Assembly: GCA_018242605.1 (NCBI GenBank)
Contig: JAFEBP010000011.1
Coordinates: 1 to 64,000, forward strand
From: Planctomycetota bacterium
GTDB lineage: Bacteria; Planctomycetota; Phycisphaerae; Phycisphaerales; UBA1924
Direction of reading: 5' to 3'
DNA: 64,000 nucleotides
The stretch's first letter is position 1. The number at the start of each line of letters is the position of its first letter. Below are positions 18,001-26,035 of the stretch, one piece after another. Position numbers and translations under genes: made by a program. A model generated the notes under the pieces. The model was not told where the DNA came from, did no database searches, and worked only from the letters and a program-made list of their open reading frames with translations.

Positions 18001-18352
18001 CGGCGGCGTGGCGGTCATGATCGGCACGTACTGGCCGGTCATGGACTCCTCGGCGCTTGAGTTTGCCAGGTCGCTCTACACCTCTCTCAGCCGCGGCGGC
18101 ACGGTGGGCGAATCGCTTCTGCTCGCCCGGCAGAGCATCAAGGCGCTGAACGCCACCGAAGACCGCAAGGACTGGGCGGACTACATGATGTACGGCGACC
18201 CGGGCCTGCGGCTGACCCAGGCACGCGAAGGGCAGAACGCTACGGCCAACGTCCCTTCCGCGGCTCCCACACCGGTCCCGCCGGCGGCCAAGCCTGCGGT
18301 CGTCAAGGCTCCGCCGGTCAGGCCGTCCAAGAAGGCCACCAAAAAGAAGTGA
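15032..18352 (+). CDS. Lipase (LCAT-like) - middle domain - CHAT caspase-like protease fusion
   Basis: This 1106-residue protein joins two catalytic modules. Residues about 75-390 form an alpha/beta hydrolase of the lecithin:cholesterol acyltransferase/lipase type. The oxyanion strand is VLILPGIEGSKIG, the nucleophile elbow is CHSMGG (Ser182), the acid lies in GDGVVP (Asp339) and His361 is in EESHGS. Residues about 450-650 resemble the N-terminal macro-like domain of leucyl aminopeptidases, but this is tentative. Residues about 690-1062 are a CHAT domain (HetF-associated caspase-like protease). Its catalytic dyad is His904 in HYAGHAFFD and Cys945 in VVNACESG, and it ends in YGDPGLRL. A Pro/Ala/Lys-rich tail closes the protein. 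There is no signal peptide. GGAG upstream fits the ATG. A terminator follows. A protease-regulated lipase, perhaps a defence or cell-death effector, is inference. Confidence 0.85.
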   Translation: MAKRNQRRGGSVGGTPEAVNHTLWAQRNDDIEASLLQGTNEEALRDYFGSDAYDELRELGQQASRRTVRSSATTPKVLILPGIEGSKIGTPHMIMDDVVWIDPIDILRGNLSQLSLELKPTRHQALGVFLSFYLKLKLRLRMQGFESEFWPYDWRFGVDKLGADLWSYIQKQPGKVQIVCHSMGGLVTRAAAFLEDKAGGPQRIEKVVMLGTPNHGSFLALPSLRGVADFVKMIAAIDPRRTGPELCEQVFNTFPAIYQLLPTPEKYSTIDLFKKENWPDNTPTLRQQHLTGVATARAKLHPTDDRFYLIAGCNQETITNASMKPDKSDFNLEMSRDGDGVVPIDFARIGSVPTYYVEESHGSLANNSKAGAAVSDLLRSGATDVLPTSYTPTRAAPKIIDCSSYGKAPALPTTRSKKQLRVTDIPRDFIRGMAGEFGSAKSSDSADTKAIAVQALDTGAVMQGVVVARRRQHQVNIRLVKGSITGVQARAYVVGTFSGVRPAGAAAAIDEFLRGAIAEFSTRRMYGSEVGEIFLVPAGQSGLQAEFVVLAGLGPFDQFDGQVQKTVAENVMRAMVRSRVSDFATVLFGGGSGYPVRQTLSNLIEGFVTALLDADGAYEFNTIKICESDPEKYEQVRDQLFDLSRSPLMNELAVTFDEEEAAEVRPPKIAVRPLEARGIRAGAKVVTPVAEDRPWPVYLSVRTRPREGDALEMRTSILTAVRPVTITGLVNTTRAAVEKIISFKNTDLRPKDVDQTGKLIAETFLSPSVREVLEAQIQADGGRKPRDLVFVIDPESARVPWETLRLSNATPALVAGMSRSLEADGLSVAKYLSPRAPNERLQVLLIANPTGDLAGAEAEGTKVKSLLENAGYRVDMLRGPEATKEAILDRLTNERYDLMHYAGHAFFDPDNRAAAGILAAEHRVITGPNLAKLAALPAVVVVNACESGRIRGGVSIRPQAVGHERAQKERPDASLWRAEAQTSVAEALLRGGVAVMIGTYWPVMDSSALEFARSLYTSLSRGGTVGESLLLARQSIKALNATEDRKDWADYMMYGDPGLRLTQAREGQNATANVPSAAPTPVPPAAKPAVVKAPPVRPSKKATKKK

Positions 18353-18392
18353 GAGCCGGGGCGGCTGATTCAATAGATATCGCTCGTACACC

Positions 18393-18426
18393 GGGCGGAG
18401 GGACCCCAGATCGCCTCCGCCCTTTT
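18393..18426 (+). terminator. Rho-independent terminator after the lipase-CHAT gene
   Basis: A perfect 9-bp stem, GGGCGGAGG (18393-18401) with CCTCCGCCC (18414-18422), encloses a 12-nt loop and is followed by TTTT. It separates the lipase-CHAT transcript from the liv operon. Confidence 0.75.
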
Positions 18427-18516
18427 GCATGGGACCGACGGGGGCATGCCTTGGCCGTCCTGCGGTTAGAACCGCTCCCCCGACCGGCCCTACCCCCGCT
18501 ACCCTCCGCCTCACGC

Positions 18517-19695
18517 TTGGAAAAGTTCATTCAGACATTGATGGATGCCCTGGCAGTCGGCAGCTTGTACGCGCTCATCGCGCTGGGCTACACGATGGTG
18601 TATGGCATCCTGAAGTTCATCAACTTCGCGCACTCGGACGTGTTCGTGCTGGGTGCGTGGACGGCGTATCGCGCGGCCCTGTGCGCGGGGTGGACGAACG
18701 ACGGCGTGCCCGAGCCCATCGCCCGCTGGGTGCTGTGGATTCTGGGGCTTATCGCCGCGGTCGGGCTGGTCCTGGCCGTTGTCGGGCGCACGGTCGTCAA
18801 GCCTCCGCCGGGGGCGCTGGGGCAATCGGGCCCGGCCCGCGCGGGGAGCACGTTGCTGGCGGTGGGCGTGTGGGGCTGGGCGTGCGTCGGGCTGGTGCTC
18901 CTTGCCCGCGTGCTCAAGGCCGGCGGCATGGAATATGTCGCGGGCGGGGTGATCCTGCTGCTGGCGATGGGGACATGCGGGGTGGTTGGCTTCTGCATCG
19001 AGCGGTTGGCGTACAAGCCGCTGCGCAAGGCGCCGCGACTCAACGTGCTTATCACGGCGATCGGCGTTTCGCTGCTGCTGCAGAACGTGGGTCAGCTTGA
19101 CTGGATGTTCGGCACGCAGCCGGCTCGCATGCCCTCGCTGGTGGCGCAGGACAAGCCGCTGCTGACCATCCTGGGGACACCGAACGCTGACGGGTCGATC
19201 GCGGGGGGCGTCAATGTGTGGCTGGTCGACGTGATCGGCGCGGGCACTGCCATCATCCTCATGATCGCGTTGGACCGGCTGGTCTTCCAGACCAAGATCG
19301 GTCGGGCGATGCGGGCTGTGTCGTACAACCCCACGACGGCGGCGCTCATGGGCATCCCGGTGGACCGGGTGATCTCGTTCACGTTTGTGCTGGGCGCGGT
19401 GCTCGCGGCGGCGGCGGGATTCCTGTACACGCAGAAGTACCCCGGCCTGCTGCAGCCGGCGACGGGCACGTGGGTGCTGCTGGGCTTGAAGGCGTTCGTC
19501 GCGGCGGTGGTCGGGGGCATCGGGAACATCCGCGGGGCGATGGCCGGCGGGCTGCTCATCGGGCTGATCGAGTTCTTCGGCGTGGGTTATGTCTCCACGG
19601 AATATCGCGATGTGTATGTGTTCGGCCTGCTGATCGTGGTTCTGCTCGTCCGTCCGAGCGGTCTGCTGGGCAAGGCGGTGGCGGAGAAAGTCTGA
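18517..19695 (+). CDS. livH: Branched-chain amino acid ABC transporter permease LivH
   Basis: The conserved N-terminus ALAVGSLYALIALGYTMVYGILKFINFAHSD, split around residues 10-40, identifies the LivH permease. The middle carries SLLLQNVGQLDWMFG and the C-terminal half has the ABC coupling region (GRAMRAVSYNPTTAALMGI) and GGIGNIRGAMAGGLLIGLIE. I place the start at a TTG (18517), giving MEKFIQTLMDALAVGS; the ATG at 18541 is the alternative, and neither has a clear ribosome site. With 392 residues it is longer than E. coli LivH (about 308), mainly because of an extra hydrophobic stretch at about 60-150. It is the first gene of livHMGF and should move hydrophobic amino acids or related compounds across the inner membrane. 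Confidence 0.88.
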   Translation: MEKFIQTLMDALAVGSLYALIALGYTMVYGILKFINFAHSDVFVLGAWTAYRAALCAGWTNDGVPEPIARWVLWILGLIAAVGLVLAVVGRTVVKPPPGALGQSGPARAGSTLLAVGVWGWACVGLVLLARVLKAGGMEYVAGGVILLLAMGTCGVVGFCIERLAYKPLRKAPRLNVLITAIGVSLLLQNVGQLDWMFGTQPARMPSLVAQDKPLLTILGTPNADGSIAGGVNVWLVDVIGAGTAIILMIALDRLVFQTKIGRAMRAVSYNPTTAALMGIPVDRVISFTFVLGAVLAAAAGFLYTQKYPGLLQPATGTWVLLGLKAFVAAVVGGIGNIRGAMAGGLLIGLIEFFGVGYVSTEYRDVYVFGLLIVVLLVRPSGLLGKAVAEKV

Positions 19696-19719
19696 GTTGG
19701 TTCTGTTCCGGAGTTGCAC

Positions 19720-21105
19720 GTGACCAAGAACGCGACAGATCAGCTGCCCGGCCCCGGCGGGGCGTTGCTGCGCGCCTGGTGGCCGGTCGCGGCGGCCCTG
19801 GGCATAGCCCTGTTCGCGCACCTGGTGCTGCGGCCGATGCTCGGCGACTTCCCGAGCAAGCTTCTGCTGGACATCGGCATCAACATCGTGCTCGCGGTGT
19901 CGCTCACCATGGTGAACGGCTTCACGGGGCAGTTCAGCATCGGCCACGCGGCGTTCATGGCCGTGGGCGGGTACACGGGCGCGGCGATCGTCTATTACGG
20001 GTCGTACTTCGCGTTCGGCAGCGAAGCGGTGAAGGCCGGGGTGCTCAGCACGCTCAGCGTCAGCCACGCGGGAGCTCCATGGTTCACTTCGGGGGACGGG
20101 CTCTTCCTGGGTTCGATCATCGCGGGGGGGCTGGTCGCCGCGGCGTGCGGGTATCTGGTCGGGCTGCCGAGCCTGCGGCTGCGGGGCGACTATCTGGCGA
20201 TTGTCACGCTGGGATTCGGGGAGATCGTCCGCGTGCTGATCCAGCGGACGGCCGAGGTGTCCTACGACCTTGACGAGATCAAGGCGGCGCCGCTGGTGGG
20301 CATCGGGCAGCTGTTCACGCAGCCGCGGGCGGAATGGCAGGCTCCGGTCTGGACTCGCGTGGGCGGGGCGCTGGGGTTCACGGGGTTGCCGACATATAAC
20401 AGCCTGTTCTGGTCGCTGGCGGCGGCGGGGTTGACGCTGCTGGTGGCGTACCGCATCAAGGTGAGTTCGCACGGGCGGGCGTTGCTGTCGATCCGCGAGG
20501 ACGAGATCGCCAGCGAGGCGATGGGCGTGAACACCACCAAGTACAAGATCCGGGCGTTCGTGATCTCCTCGTTCTTCGCGGGCATCGCCGGGGCGCTGTT
20601 CGCGCATACGACCGGGATCACGCTCAAGGCGAGCGAACTGGGCTTCGTCAAGAGCTTTGACATCATCATCATGGTCGTGCTGGGCGGGCTGGGGAGCATC
20701 TCGGGCGCGAGCATCGCGGCGGTGATCCTGAGCCTGTTGCCCGAACTGCTCCGCAAGCCGGGGTCGCTGGTGGAACTGTGGCCGTACGCGGCGGGCGTGC
20801 TGGTGCTGGGCGTGGTGCTGGTGGCCGCGGGCGGAACGAGGCCTGTGGCCAAGCGGGTGGGCAAGGCGCTGGCGGGGCTGGGGGTCGCGTCGCTGGTGTT
20901 CGCGGGGGCCGCGGCGGTGGCGATGAAGAACGGTGTAGACCTGTCGGCGTACCGGATGATCCTGTACGCGTTGGCGCTGATCCTCATGATGATCCTGCGG
21001 CCGCAGGGGCTGTTCGGGGTGTTCGAGATCTGGGATCGTGCCGCGTGGGACTGGCTGCTGCCCCGCCGAACGAGCGAGCCCGCCCGCCGGGGGGTGAGGC
21101 CGTGA
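19720..21105 (+). CDS. livM: Branched-chain amino acid ABC transporter permease LivM
   Basis: I choose the GTG at 19720 over the TTG at 19714 because GGAG ends 6 bases before it. The 461-residue protein shows the LivM signature LTMVNGFTGQFSIGHAAFM, then LPSLRLRGDYLAIVTLGFGE and the coupling segment GRALLSIREDEIASEAMGVN. After the permease core come about 100 residues with two additional hydrophobic segments (about 350-430), ending with ILMMILRPQGLFG. About ten membrane helices are expected. It pairs with LivH, and its stop overlaps the LivG start as GTGA, showing translational coupling. Confidence 0.9.
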   Translation: MTKNATDQLPGPGGALLRAWWPVAAALGIALFAHLVLRPMLGDFPSKLLLDIGINIVLAVSLTMVNGFTGQFSIGHAAFMAVGGYTGAAIVYYGSYFAFGSEAVKAGVLSTLSVSHAGAPWFTSGDGLFLGSIIAGGLVAAACGYLVGLPSLRLRGDYLAIVTLGFGEIVRVLIQRTAEVSYDLDEIKAAPLVGIGQLFTQPRAEWQAPVWTRVGGALGFTGLPTYNSLFWSLAAAGLTLLVAYRIKVSSHGRALLSIREDEIASEAMGVNTTKYKIRAFVISSFFAGIAGALFAHTTGITLKASELGFVKSFDIIIMVVLGGLGSISGASIAAVILSLLPELLRKPGSLVELWPYAAGVLVLGVVLVAAGGTRPVAKRVGKALAGLGVASLVFAGAAAVAMKNGVDLSAYRMILYALALILMMILRPQGLFGVFEIWDRAAWDWLLPRRTSEPARRGVRP

Positions 21106-21890
21106 GCGTGCTGGATGTCAAGGGGATATTCAAGTCCTTCGGCGGCCTCAAGGCCGTGCAGGATTTCGCGCTGACGCTGGATCGGGGTGACCTCAAGGGT
21201 CTCATCGGTCCCAACGGCGCGGGCAAGACGACCGTGTTCAACCTGCTCACGGGCGTTTACAAGCCCGACTCGGGCTCGGTGTCGCTGGCGGGTCAGGACG
21301 TGACCGGGCAGCGTCCGTTCCGGATCGCGCAGACGGGGATGGCACGCACGTTCCAGAACATCCGCCTGTTCGGTGAGTTGAGCGTGCTCGACAACGTGAC
21401 CCTGGCGTGCCATGTGCGGTGCGCCCACAGCATCGCTTCTTCCGTGTTGCGCACCCGCGCGAGCGTCGCGGAGGAGCGTTCAATGCGGAACAAGTGCATG
21501 GAACTGCTCGGGGTGTTCGGTTTGGCCGACCGGGCCGACGAGCCGGGAAAGAGCCTGCCGTACGGGGATCAGCGCAAGCTTGAGATCGCCCGCGCCCTGG
21601 CCACCGACCCCAAGGTTCTGCTGCTGGACGAGCCGGCGGCGGGCATGAACAGCGGCGAGAAGGTCGCGCTGCGGGACCTGATCCGGCAGGTGCGGGTGCA
21701 GTTCAAGGCGACGATCCTGCTCATCGAGCACGACATGGGCCTGGTCATGGACATCTGCGAGCGGATCACGGTGCTGGACCACGGGTGCATCATCGCGGAG
21801 GGCACGCCGGCGGAGATCCAGAACAACCCCAAGGTCATCGAGGCGTACCTGGGCACGGCCGACGAGGAAGGGGGCAAGCCCCGTGCTTGA
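21102..21890 (+). CDS. livG: Branched-chain amino acid ABC transporter ATP-binding protein LivG
   Basis: The start is the GTG at 21102 within the GTGA overlap with livM. The 262-residue ATPase has Walker A GPNGAGKTT, the LivG-type FQNIRLFGELSVLDNV after the Q-loop, a signature region around LPYGDQRKLEIARAL, Walker B VLLLDEPAAGMN and the H-loop LIEHDMGLVM. The signature motif reads LPYGD instead of LSGGQ, as is normal for LivG. A C-terminal IIAEGTPAEIQNNPKVIEAYLG segment is characteristic of this family. It energises transport with LivF on the cytoplasmic side of LivHM. Confidence 0.93.
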   Translation: MSVLDVKGIFKSFGGLKAVQDFALTLDRGDLKGLIGPNGAGKTTVFNLLTGVYKPDSGSVSLAGQDVTGQRPFRIAQTGMARTFQNIRLFGELSVLDNVTLACHVRCAHSIASSVLRTRASVAEERSMRNKCMELLGVFGLADRADEPGKSLPYGDQRKLEIARALATDPKVLLLDEPAAGMNSGEKVALRDLIRQVRVQFKATILLIEHDMGLVMDICERITVLDHGCIIAEGTPAEIQNNPKVIEAYLGTADEEGGKPRA

Positions 21891-22602
21891 AGTCTCGAAC
21901 CTATGCGTGAACTACGGCGCGATCAAGGCGCTGCACTCGGTCTCGCTCACGGTGGGCAAGGGCGAGATCGTGACCCTGATCGGCGGCAACGGCGCGGGCA
22001 AGACGACCACGCTGCGGGCGATCTCGGGGATCGTCAAGCCCGCCTCCGGCTCCATCATCTATGACGGCCGCCCGCTGGCGACACTGGCCCCGCACGAGAT
22101 CGTGCGGTTGGGGCTCATCCAGGCGCCCGAGGGACGCGGCATCTTCCCCAACATGACCGTCGCGGAGAACCTGGAACTTGGCGCGTTCACGCGCAACGAC
22201 CGGGCCGGCATCGAGGCCGACCGGGAGAAGGCCCTGGGGCTGTTCCCGCGCTTGCGCGAACGGATCGAGCAGAACGCCGGGACGCTCAGCGGCGGTGAGC
22301 AGCAGATGCTCGCGATCGCCCGCGCCCTGCTGGCCCGCCCGAAACTGCTGCTGCTCGATGAACCCAGCCTGGGATTGGCGCCGCAGATCGTGCAGGTGAT
22401 CTTCCAGATCATCCGCGAGATCAACGCGGCGGGAACGACCATTCTGCTGGTAGAGCAGAACGCCCACATGGCCCTGAAAGTCGCGCACCGCGCGTACGTC
22501 CTGGAGGTGGGGCGTGTGGTGATGCAGGGGCCGGCGGCGGAACTCGCCGCGAGCGACGAGGTGCAGGACCACTACATGGGTCGCAAGCGCGCCGGGCACT
22601 GA
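21883..22602 (+). CDS. livF: Branched-chain amino acid ABC transporter ATP-binding protein LivF
   Basis: The GTG start at 21883 overlaps the livG 3' end by 8 bases. The 239-residue ATPase has Walker A GGNGAGKTT, a Q-loop region IQAPEGRGIFPNMTVAENL, the signature LSGGEQQML, Walker B LLLLDEPSLGLAP and the H-loop LLVEQNAHMAL. The QAPEGR...F motif distinguishes LivF from LivG. It is the last gene of the operon. No periplasmic binding protein (LivJ/K) is encoded next to these four genes, so the binding protein must be encoded elsewhere. Confidence 0.93.
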   Translation: MLEVSNLCVNYGAIKALHSVSLTVGKGEIVTLIGGNGAGKTTTLRAISGIVKPASGSIIYDGRPLATLAPHEIVRLGLIQAPEGRGIFPNMTVAENLELGAFTRNDRAGIEADREKALGLFPRLRERIEQNAGTLSGGEQQMLAIARALLARPKLLLLDEPSLGLAPQIVQVIFQIIREINAAGTTILLVEQNAHMALKVAHRAYVLEVGRVVMQGPAAELAASDEVQDHYMGRKRAGH

Positions 22603-22650
22603 CACCTCCGGCGCTGCCCCACCGCTTCCGCCTGTTACGATCCGCAGCCC

Positions 22651-24345
22651 ATGCCCCGCCGTTCACCGTTCCTCCTCTGGCGATTCATCACGGCTGATGT
22701 CCTGCGCCTGCTCGTGCTCTCGGCGGCGGTGCTGGTGACGGTCATCGCGTTCGCGGCGGCGGTCAAGCCCATTTCCGACGGCCTGCTGCAGGCCCAGGAC
22801 CTGCTGCGGTTCATCTTCTTCGCCATCCCTCCGATGCTGGCCTTTGCGCTGCCTTTCGCGGCGGGGTTCGCGTCGACGCTTGTGTACCACCGGCTCAGCC
22901 AGGATAACGAGACGCTCGCGGCTCACGCGGGGGGCATCTCTCACCGCTCGCTGCTGATCCCGGCGATGATCGTGGGGCTCATTCTGGCGGCGTCCCTGGT
23001 GGTGCTCAACGAGCAGGTGATCCCGCGGTTCCTGGTGCGGATGCAGCGGCTGATCACCCGCGACCTGGCGACGTGGGTGGTTCAGGAGATCGAGAAGGGC
23101 CGGGCGGTGGACATCGGGGGCATGACCCTGTTCGCCGACTCGGCGCAGAAGTTGCCGCCCGACGCCGGGAGCGCCGCCACGGACTTGCTCCTGCTCAACA
23201 AGTTCGCCGCCATCGAGCGTGACGCGACCGGCACACCGACCACCGAGGTGACGAGCGAGCGCGGATGGATCTGGCTGTTCCCGTGGGAGGGAGAATCGAT
23301 CGCGAGCGAGGAGAAGAAAGAGCAGGCGCAGTCCCGCGTGGTGATGCGGCTGGAGCACGTGATCGGGATGCGTCAAGGCCAGGGGCTGGGCACTTTCAAG
23401 GACCAGTTGGATGTGTCGTGGACGGTGCCCAATCCGTTCCGGGACAATCCCAAGTTTCTGACGTTTGGTGAACTGCGCGAACTGCCGAGTTACCCGGAAC
23501 GCATGGGCTGGATCGACCTGCGGCGCAAAGAACTGGCCTGGTGCATGGCGGAGCGGCGGGCGACGACCGACCTTCGGGCAGCGGCCCAAACCACCGGCAT
23601 CATCGAACTCGTCGACGATCAGGGGCGGGCGGTGAGCGTGACCACCTCCGGCATGACGGCGCACCCGGAGGGTTGGAAGCTGAATCCTCCACGAGGCGGG
23701 CCTGTGACGATCCGTCTGGCGCGGCGCGCCGGGCAGGACGACCGGCCCACGATCATTACCGCGCCCGACGTGGTCATGATTCCCTCGCTGGGCGGTGACC
23801 GTCTCGACAGGGCGTTTGACTTCAAGTTCAGCCTCACCAATGCGAGCGTGACCGAGACGACCGCGGCGGGGGCGGCGACGACGCAGCGTCCAACCTACCG
23901 CATCAGCGCGTTGCGGCCCGCGCAAAGCCCGTTGCCGGAGCTACTGGCGATGGGCACGCCGCGGCTGCTCGAACTGGCGACCACCGACGCGGTGTACTCA
24001 AACCCCGACCCCAAGACGCGGGTGGCGCTCGACGACCTCTCGAAGAAGACCGGTCTGCTCGTTCGCCAGGTGCTCGCGAAGCAGCACGAACGGATGGCGA
24101 TCGCACTCTCGACGCTCGTGATGGTGCTGACGGGCGCGGTGACGTCGATGCGTTTGAGCAAGAGACTCCCGCTCACGGTCTACATGTTCACCTTCTTCCC
24201 GGCCATCCTGTGCCTCGTGACGATCAGCGGCGGGCAGCAGGCCACGCTGCAGACCGGCTGGCCGGGCCTGGTGCTGATGTGGAGCGGCGTGGGCGGGTTG
24301 GCCATTTACACGTACTTCAACTACAAGGCGCTCATCCGCCACTGA
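22651..24345 (+). CDS. LptF/LptG family permease (YjgP/YjgQ), long form
   Basis: The 564-residue protein has the six-helix LptF/G layout, three helices before and three after a large periplasmic part. The first block includes FFAIPPMLAFALPFAAGFAS followed by YHRLSQDNETLAAHAGGIS, the cytoplasmic coupling helix where LptB docks. The last helices (about 455-560) contain MRLSKRLPLTVYMFTFFPA. The periplasmic region (about 130-450) is much larger than in E. coli LptF (366 residues total) and holds the expected jellyroll plus extra material. LptF/G with LptB extract lipopolysaccharide from the inner membrane. Only 4 bases separate it from the next gene, so it heads a four-gene operon. Confidence 0.85.
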   Translation: MPRRSPFLLWRFITADVLRLLVLSAAVLVTVIAFAAAVKPISDGLLQAQDLLRFIFFAIPPMLAFALPFAAGFASTLVYHRLSQDNETLAAHAGGISHRSLLIPAMIVGLILAASLVVLNEQVIPRFLVRMQRLITRDLATWVVQEIEKGRAVDIGGMTLFADSAQKLPPDAGSAATDLLLLNKFAAIERDATGTPTTEVTSERGWIWLFPWEGESIASEEKKEQAQSRVVMRLEHVIGMRQGQGLGTFKDQLDVSWTVPNPFRDNPKFLTFGELRELPSYPERMGWIDLRRKELAWCMAERRATTDLRAAAQTTGIIELVDDQGRAVSVTTSGMTAHPEGWKLNPPRGGPVTIRLARRAGQDDRPTIITAPDVVMIPSLGGDRLDRAFDFKFSLTNASVTETTAAGAATTQRPTYRISALRPAQSPLPELLAMGTPRLLELATTDAVYSNPDPKTRVALDDLSKKTGLLVRQVLAKQHERMAIALSTLVMVLTGAVTSMRLSKRLPLTVYMFTFFPAILCLVTISGGQQATLQTGWPGLVLMWSGVGGLAIYTYFNYKALIRH

Positions 24346-24349
24346 TCCC

Positions 24350-26032
24350 ATGGATGAAGCACCTCGCGAACCCGACGTTCAACCGCCCGACCGGCGCCCG
24401 TGGCGCAGGCGCACGCTGTCGCTGATCGCCGCGGCGACGCTGGCCCGGATTCTGTACCTTGCGTTCGCCTGTCCGTACACCCTGGTTGAAGACGAGGCGC
24501 ACTATTGGGATTGGAGCCGGCACCTGGACTGGAGCTACTACAGCAAGGGCCCGGGGGTCGCGTGGACCATCGCAGCGTCGGTGCGGCTGCTGGGCGAGAG
24601 CGAGTTCGCCATCCGCCTGCCCGCGGCGCTGGCCTCCGGGGTTCTGCTGTTGTCGGTCGCCCTGCTCGCACGCGACGTGACCAACCGCTGGCGCGTCGCG
24701 TTCTTCTCCTGTGCGTGCGTGCTGCTGACACCGCTCCTGCAGATGATCGGCGTGCTGATGACCATCGACGGCCCGTACGCGGCGTGCTGGGCGGTGGCGA
24801 TGTGGGCCGGGTGGCGGGGGTTGGGCCAACGGCGCCGAGCGTACCTGCCGCTGTGCGGGCTGGCGCTCGCGGCGGGGCTGCTGTACAAGTACACGATTCT
24901 GCTGGCGCTGCCGGGCCTGATCTGGTTCGCCGCGGCGGCGGGGGTCGCCACTGCGACCTTGCCACGGCGATCCTGGGTGCTCCCGGTCGCGGCGGCGTTG
25001 GGGCTGCTGAGCCTGGGCGCGGCGCCGATCCTCATCTGGAACGCGCAGAACGGGTGGCCGACGTTGTCTCACCTGTTGGGCCACCTGGGTGTCAAAGGCG
25101 GCGACGTTGCGGTCACGCAAGGAACCGGCCATTGGCATTACAACCCCCGTTGGACGCTGGACTATGTCGGCACGCAGTTGGGCCTGATCGGGCCCGTGCT
25201 CGGATTTGCGGTTGGGCAGGCGCTGCGGGCGTGGAAACACCGGACCGAGGATCCGCTGCGGTGGCGGGGCGAGATGTTCCTGCTTGTGAGTTCCGTGCCG
25301 ATTCTGGCCTTCTACCTGCTGGTCAGCCTCCTCACCGAGCCGGAGGGCAACTGGCCGCTGGCGGGGTATGTCACGCTCATGCCGCTGGCGGGGATGCGGG
25401 TGGCCAATGGGCTAGATGAACTGCGAGAACGGACCGCCGCGTGGCTGGCGTTGCCGCCGCCCCGCCCTCGGGCGGGCTTGCTGCTCTCACGCCCCACCAA
25501 CCTCACCCGCACGCTATGGATCATCTCGCTGGTGTTCGGAACGATCACAGGCCTGCTGATCGCGCGGATGGACTGGGCGGCGAGGCTGCCGCTCATCGGG
25601 GGCATCGTGCCGCTGCACCGCTTCATGGGCGCTGACGTCATGGCGGCGCACGTGCACCGCCTGTGCGAGCGGGTGAAGATCGAGACGGGCCTGGAACCGT
25701 TTGTGATCTCGAACCACTACGGCCGCAGCAGCCTGCTGGCGTTTTACCTTCCCGGCCGGCCTGTCACATACTGTTCCAGCAGCCTCATGCTCTCGGGTCG
25801 CAAGAGTCAGTTCGATCTCTGGTCATTCACGGATCTGCGCCGCGATTTGGGGCTGATCGGCCGGCCCGCGGTAGCCAACGGGGCGGTGCGCGGGGCATGG
25901 AAATCCGTGTTTGAAAAGGTGGAGGAAGTCGGTCGCCTCGACGGGGACGGCAAGAAGGACCGGCCCGCGTTCATCTGCCGCAACTTCCGCGGCTTTCCGC
26001 CCGACGGCCTCAAGGGCTCGCCCGCACGCTGA
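24350..26032 (+). CDS. GT39/ArnT-like membrane glycosyltransferase
   Basis: The 560-residue protein has about ten to twelve membrane helices. It carries the first periplasmic-loop motif of PMT/ArnT enzymes, TLVEDEAHYWDWSRHLDWSY, where the Asp-Glu pair is catalytic, followed by YSKGPGVAW in place of the usual KPP. Such enzymes transfer a sugar from undecaprenyl or dolichyl phosphate to lipid A or protein on the periplasmic side. A soluble C-terminal region of about 150 residues (from FMGADVMAAHV) follows. Its position between two LPS-transport permeases and next to a PAP2 phosphatase makes lipid A or core modification the most likely job. This is inference from context. Confidence 0.83.
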   Translation: MDEAPREPDVQPPDRRPWRRRTLSLIAAATLARILYLAFACPYTLVEDEAHYWDWSRHLDWSYYSKGPGVAWTIAASVRLLGESEFAIRLPAALASGVLLLSVALLARDVTNRWRVAFFSCACVLLTPLLQMIGVLMTIDGPYAACWAVAMWAGWRGLGQRRRAYLPLCGLALAAGLLYKYTILLALPGLIWFAAAAGVATATLPRRSWVLPVAAALGLLSLGAAPILIWNAQNGWPTLSHLLGHLGVKGGDVAVTQGTGHWHYNPRWTLDYVGTQLGLIGPVLGFAVGQALRAWKHRTEDPLRWRGEMFLLVSSVPILAFYLLVSLLTEPEGNWPLAGYVTLMPLAGMRVANGLDELRERTAAWLALPPPRPRAGLLLSRPTNLTRTLWIISLVFGTITGLLIARMDWAARLPLIGGIVPLHRFMGADVMAAHVHRLCERVKIETGLEPFVISNHYGRSSLLAFYLPGRPVTYCSSSLMLSGRKSQFDLWSFTDLRRDLGLIGRPAVANGAVRGAWKSVFEKVEEVGRLDGDGKKDRPAFICRNFRGFPPDGLKGSPAR

Positions 26033-26035
26033 ACC

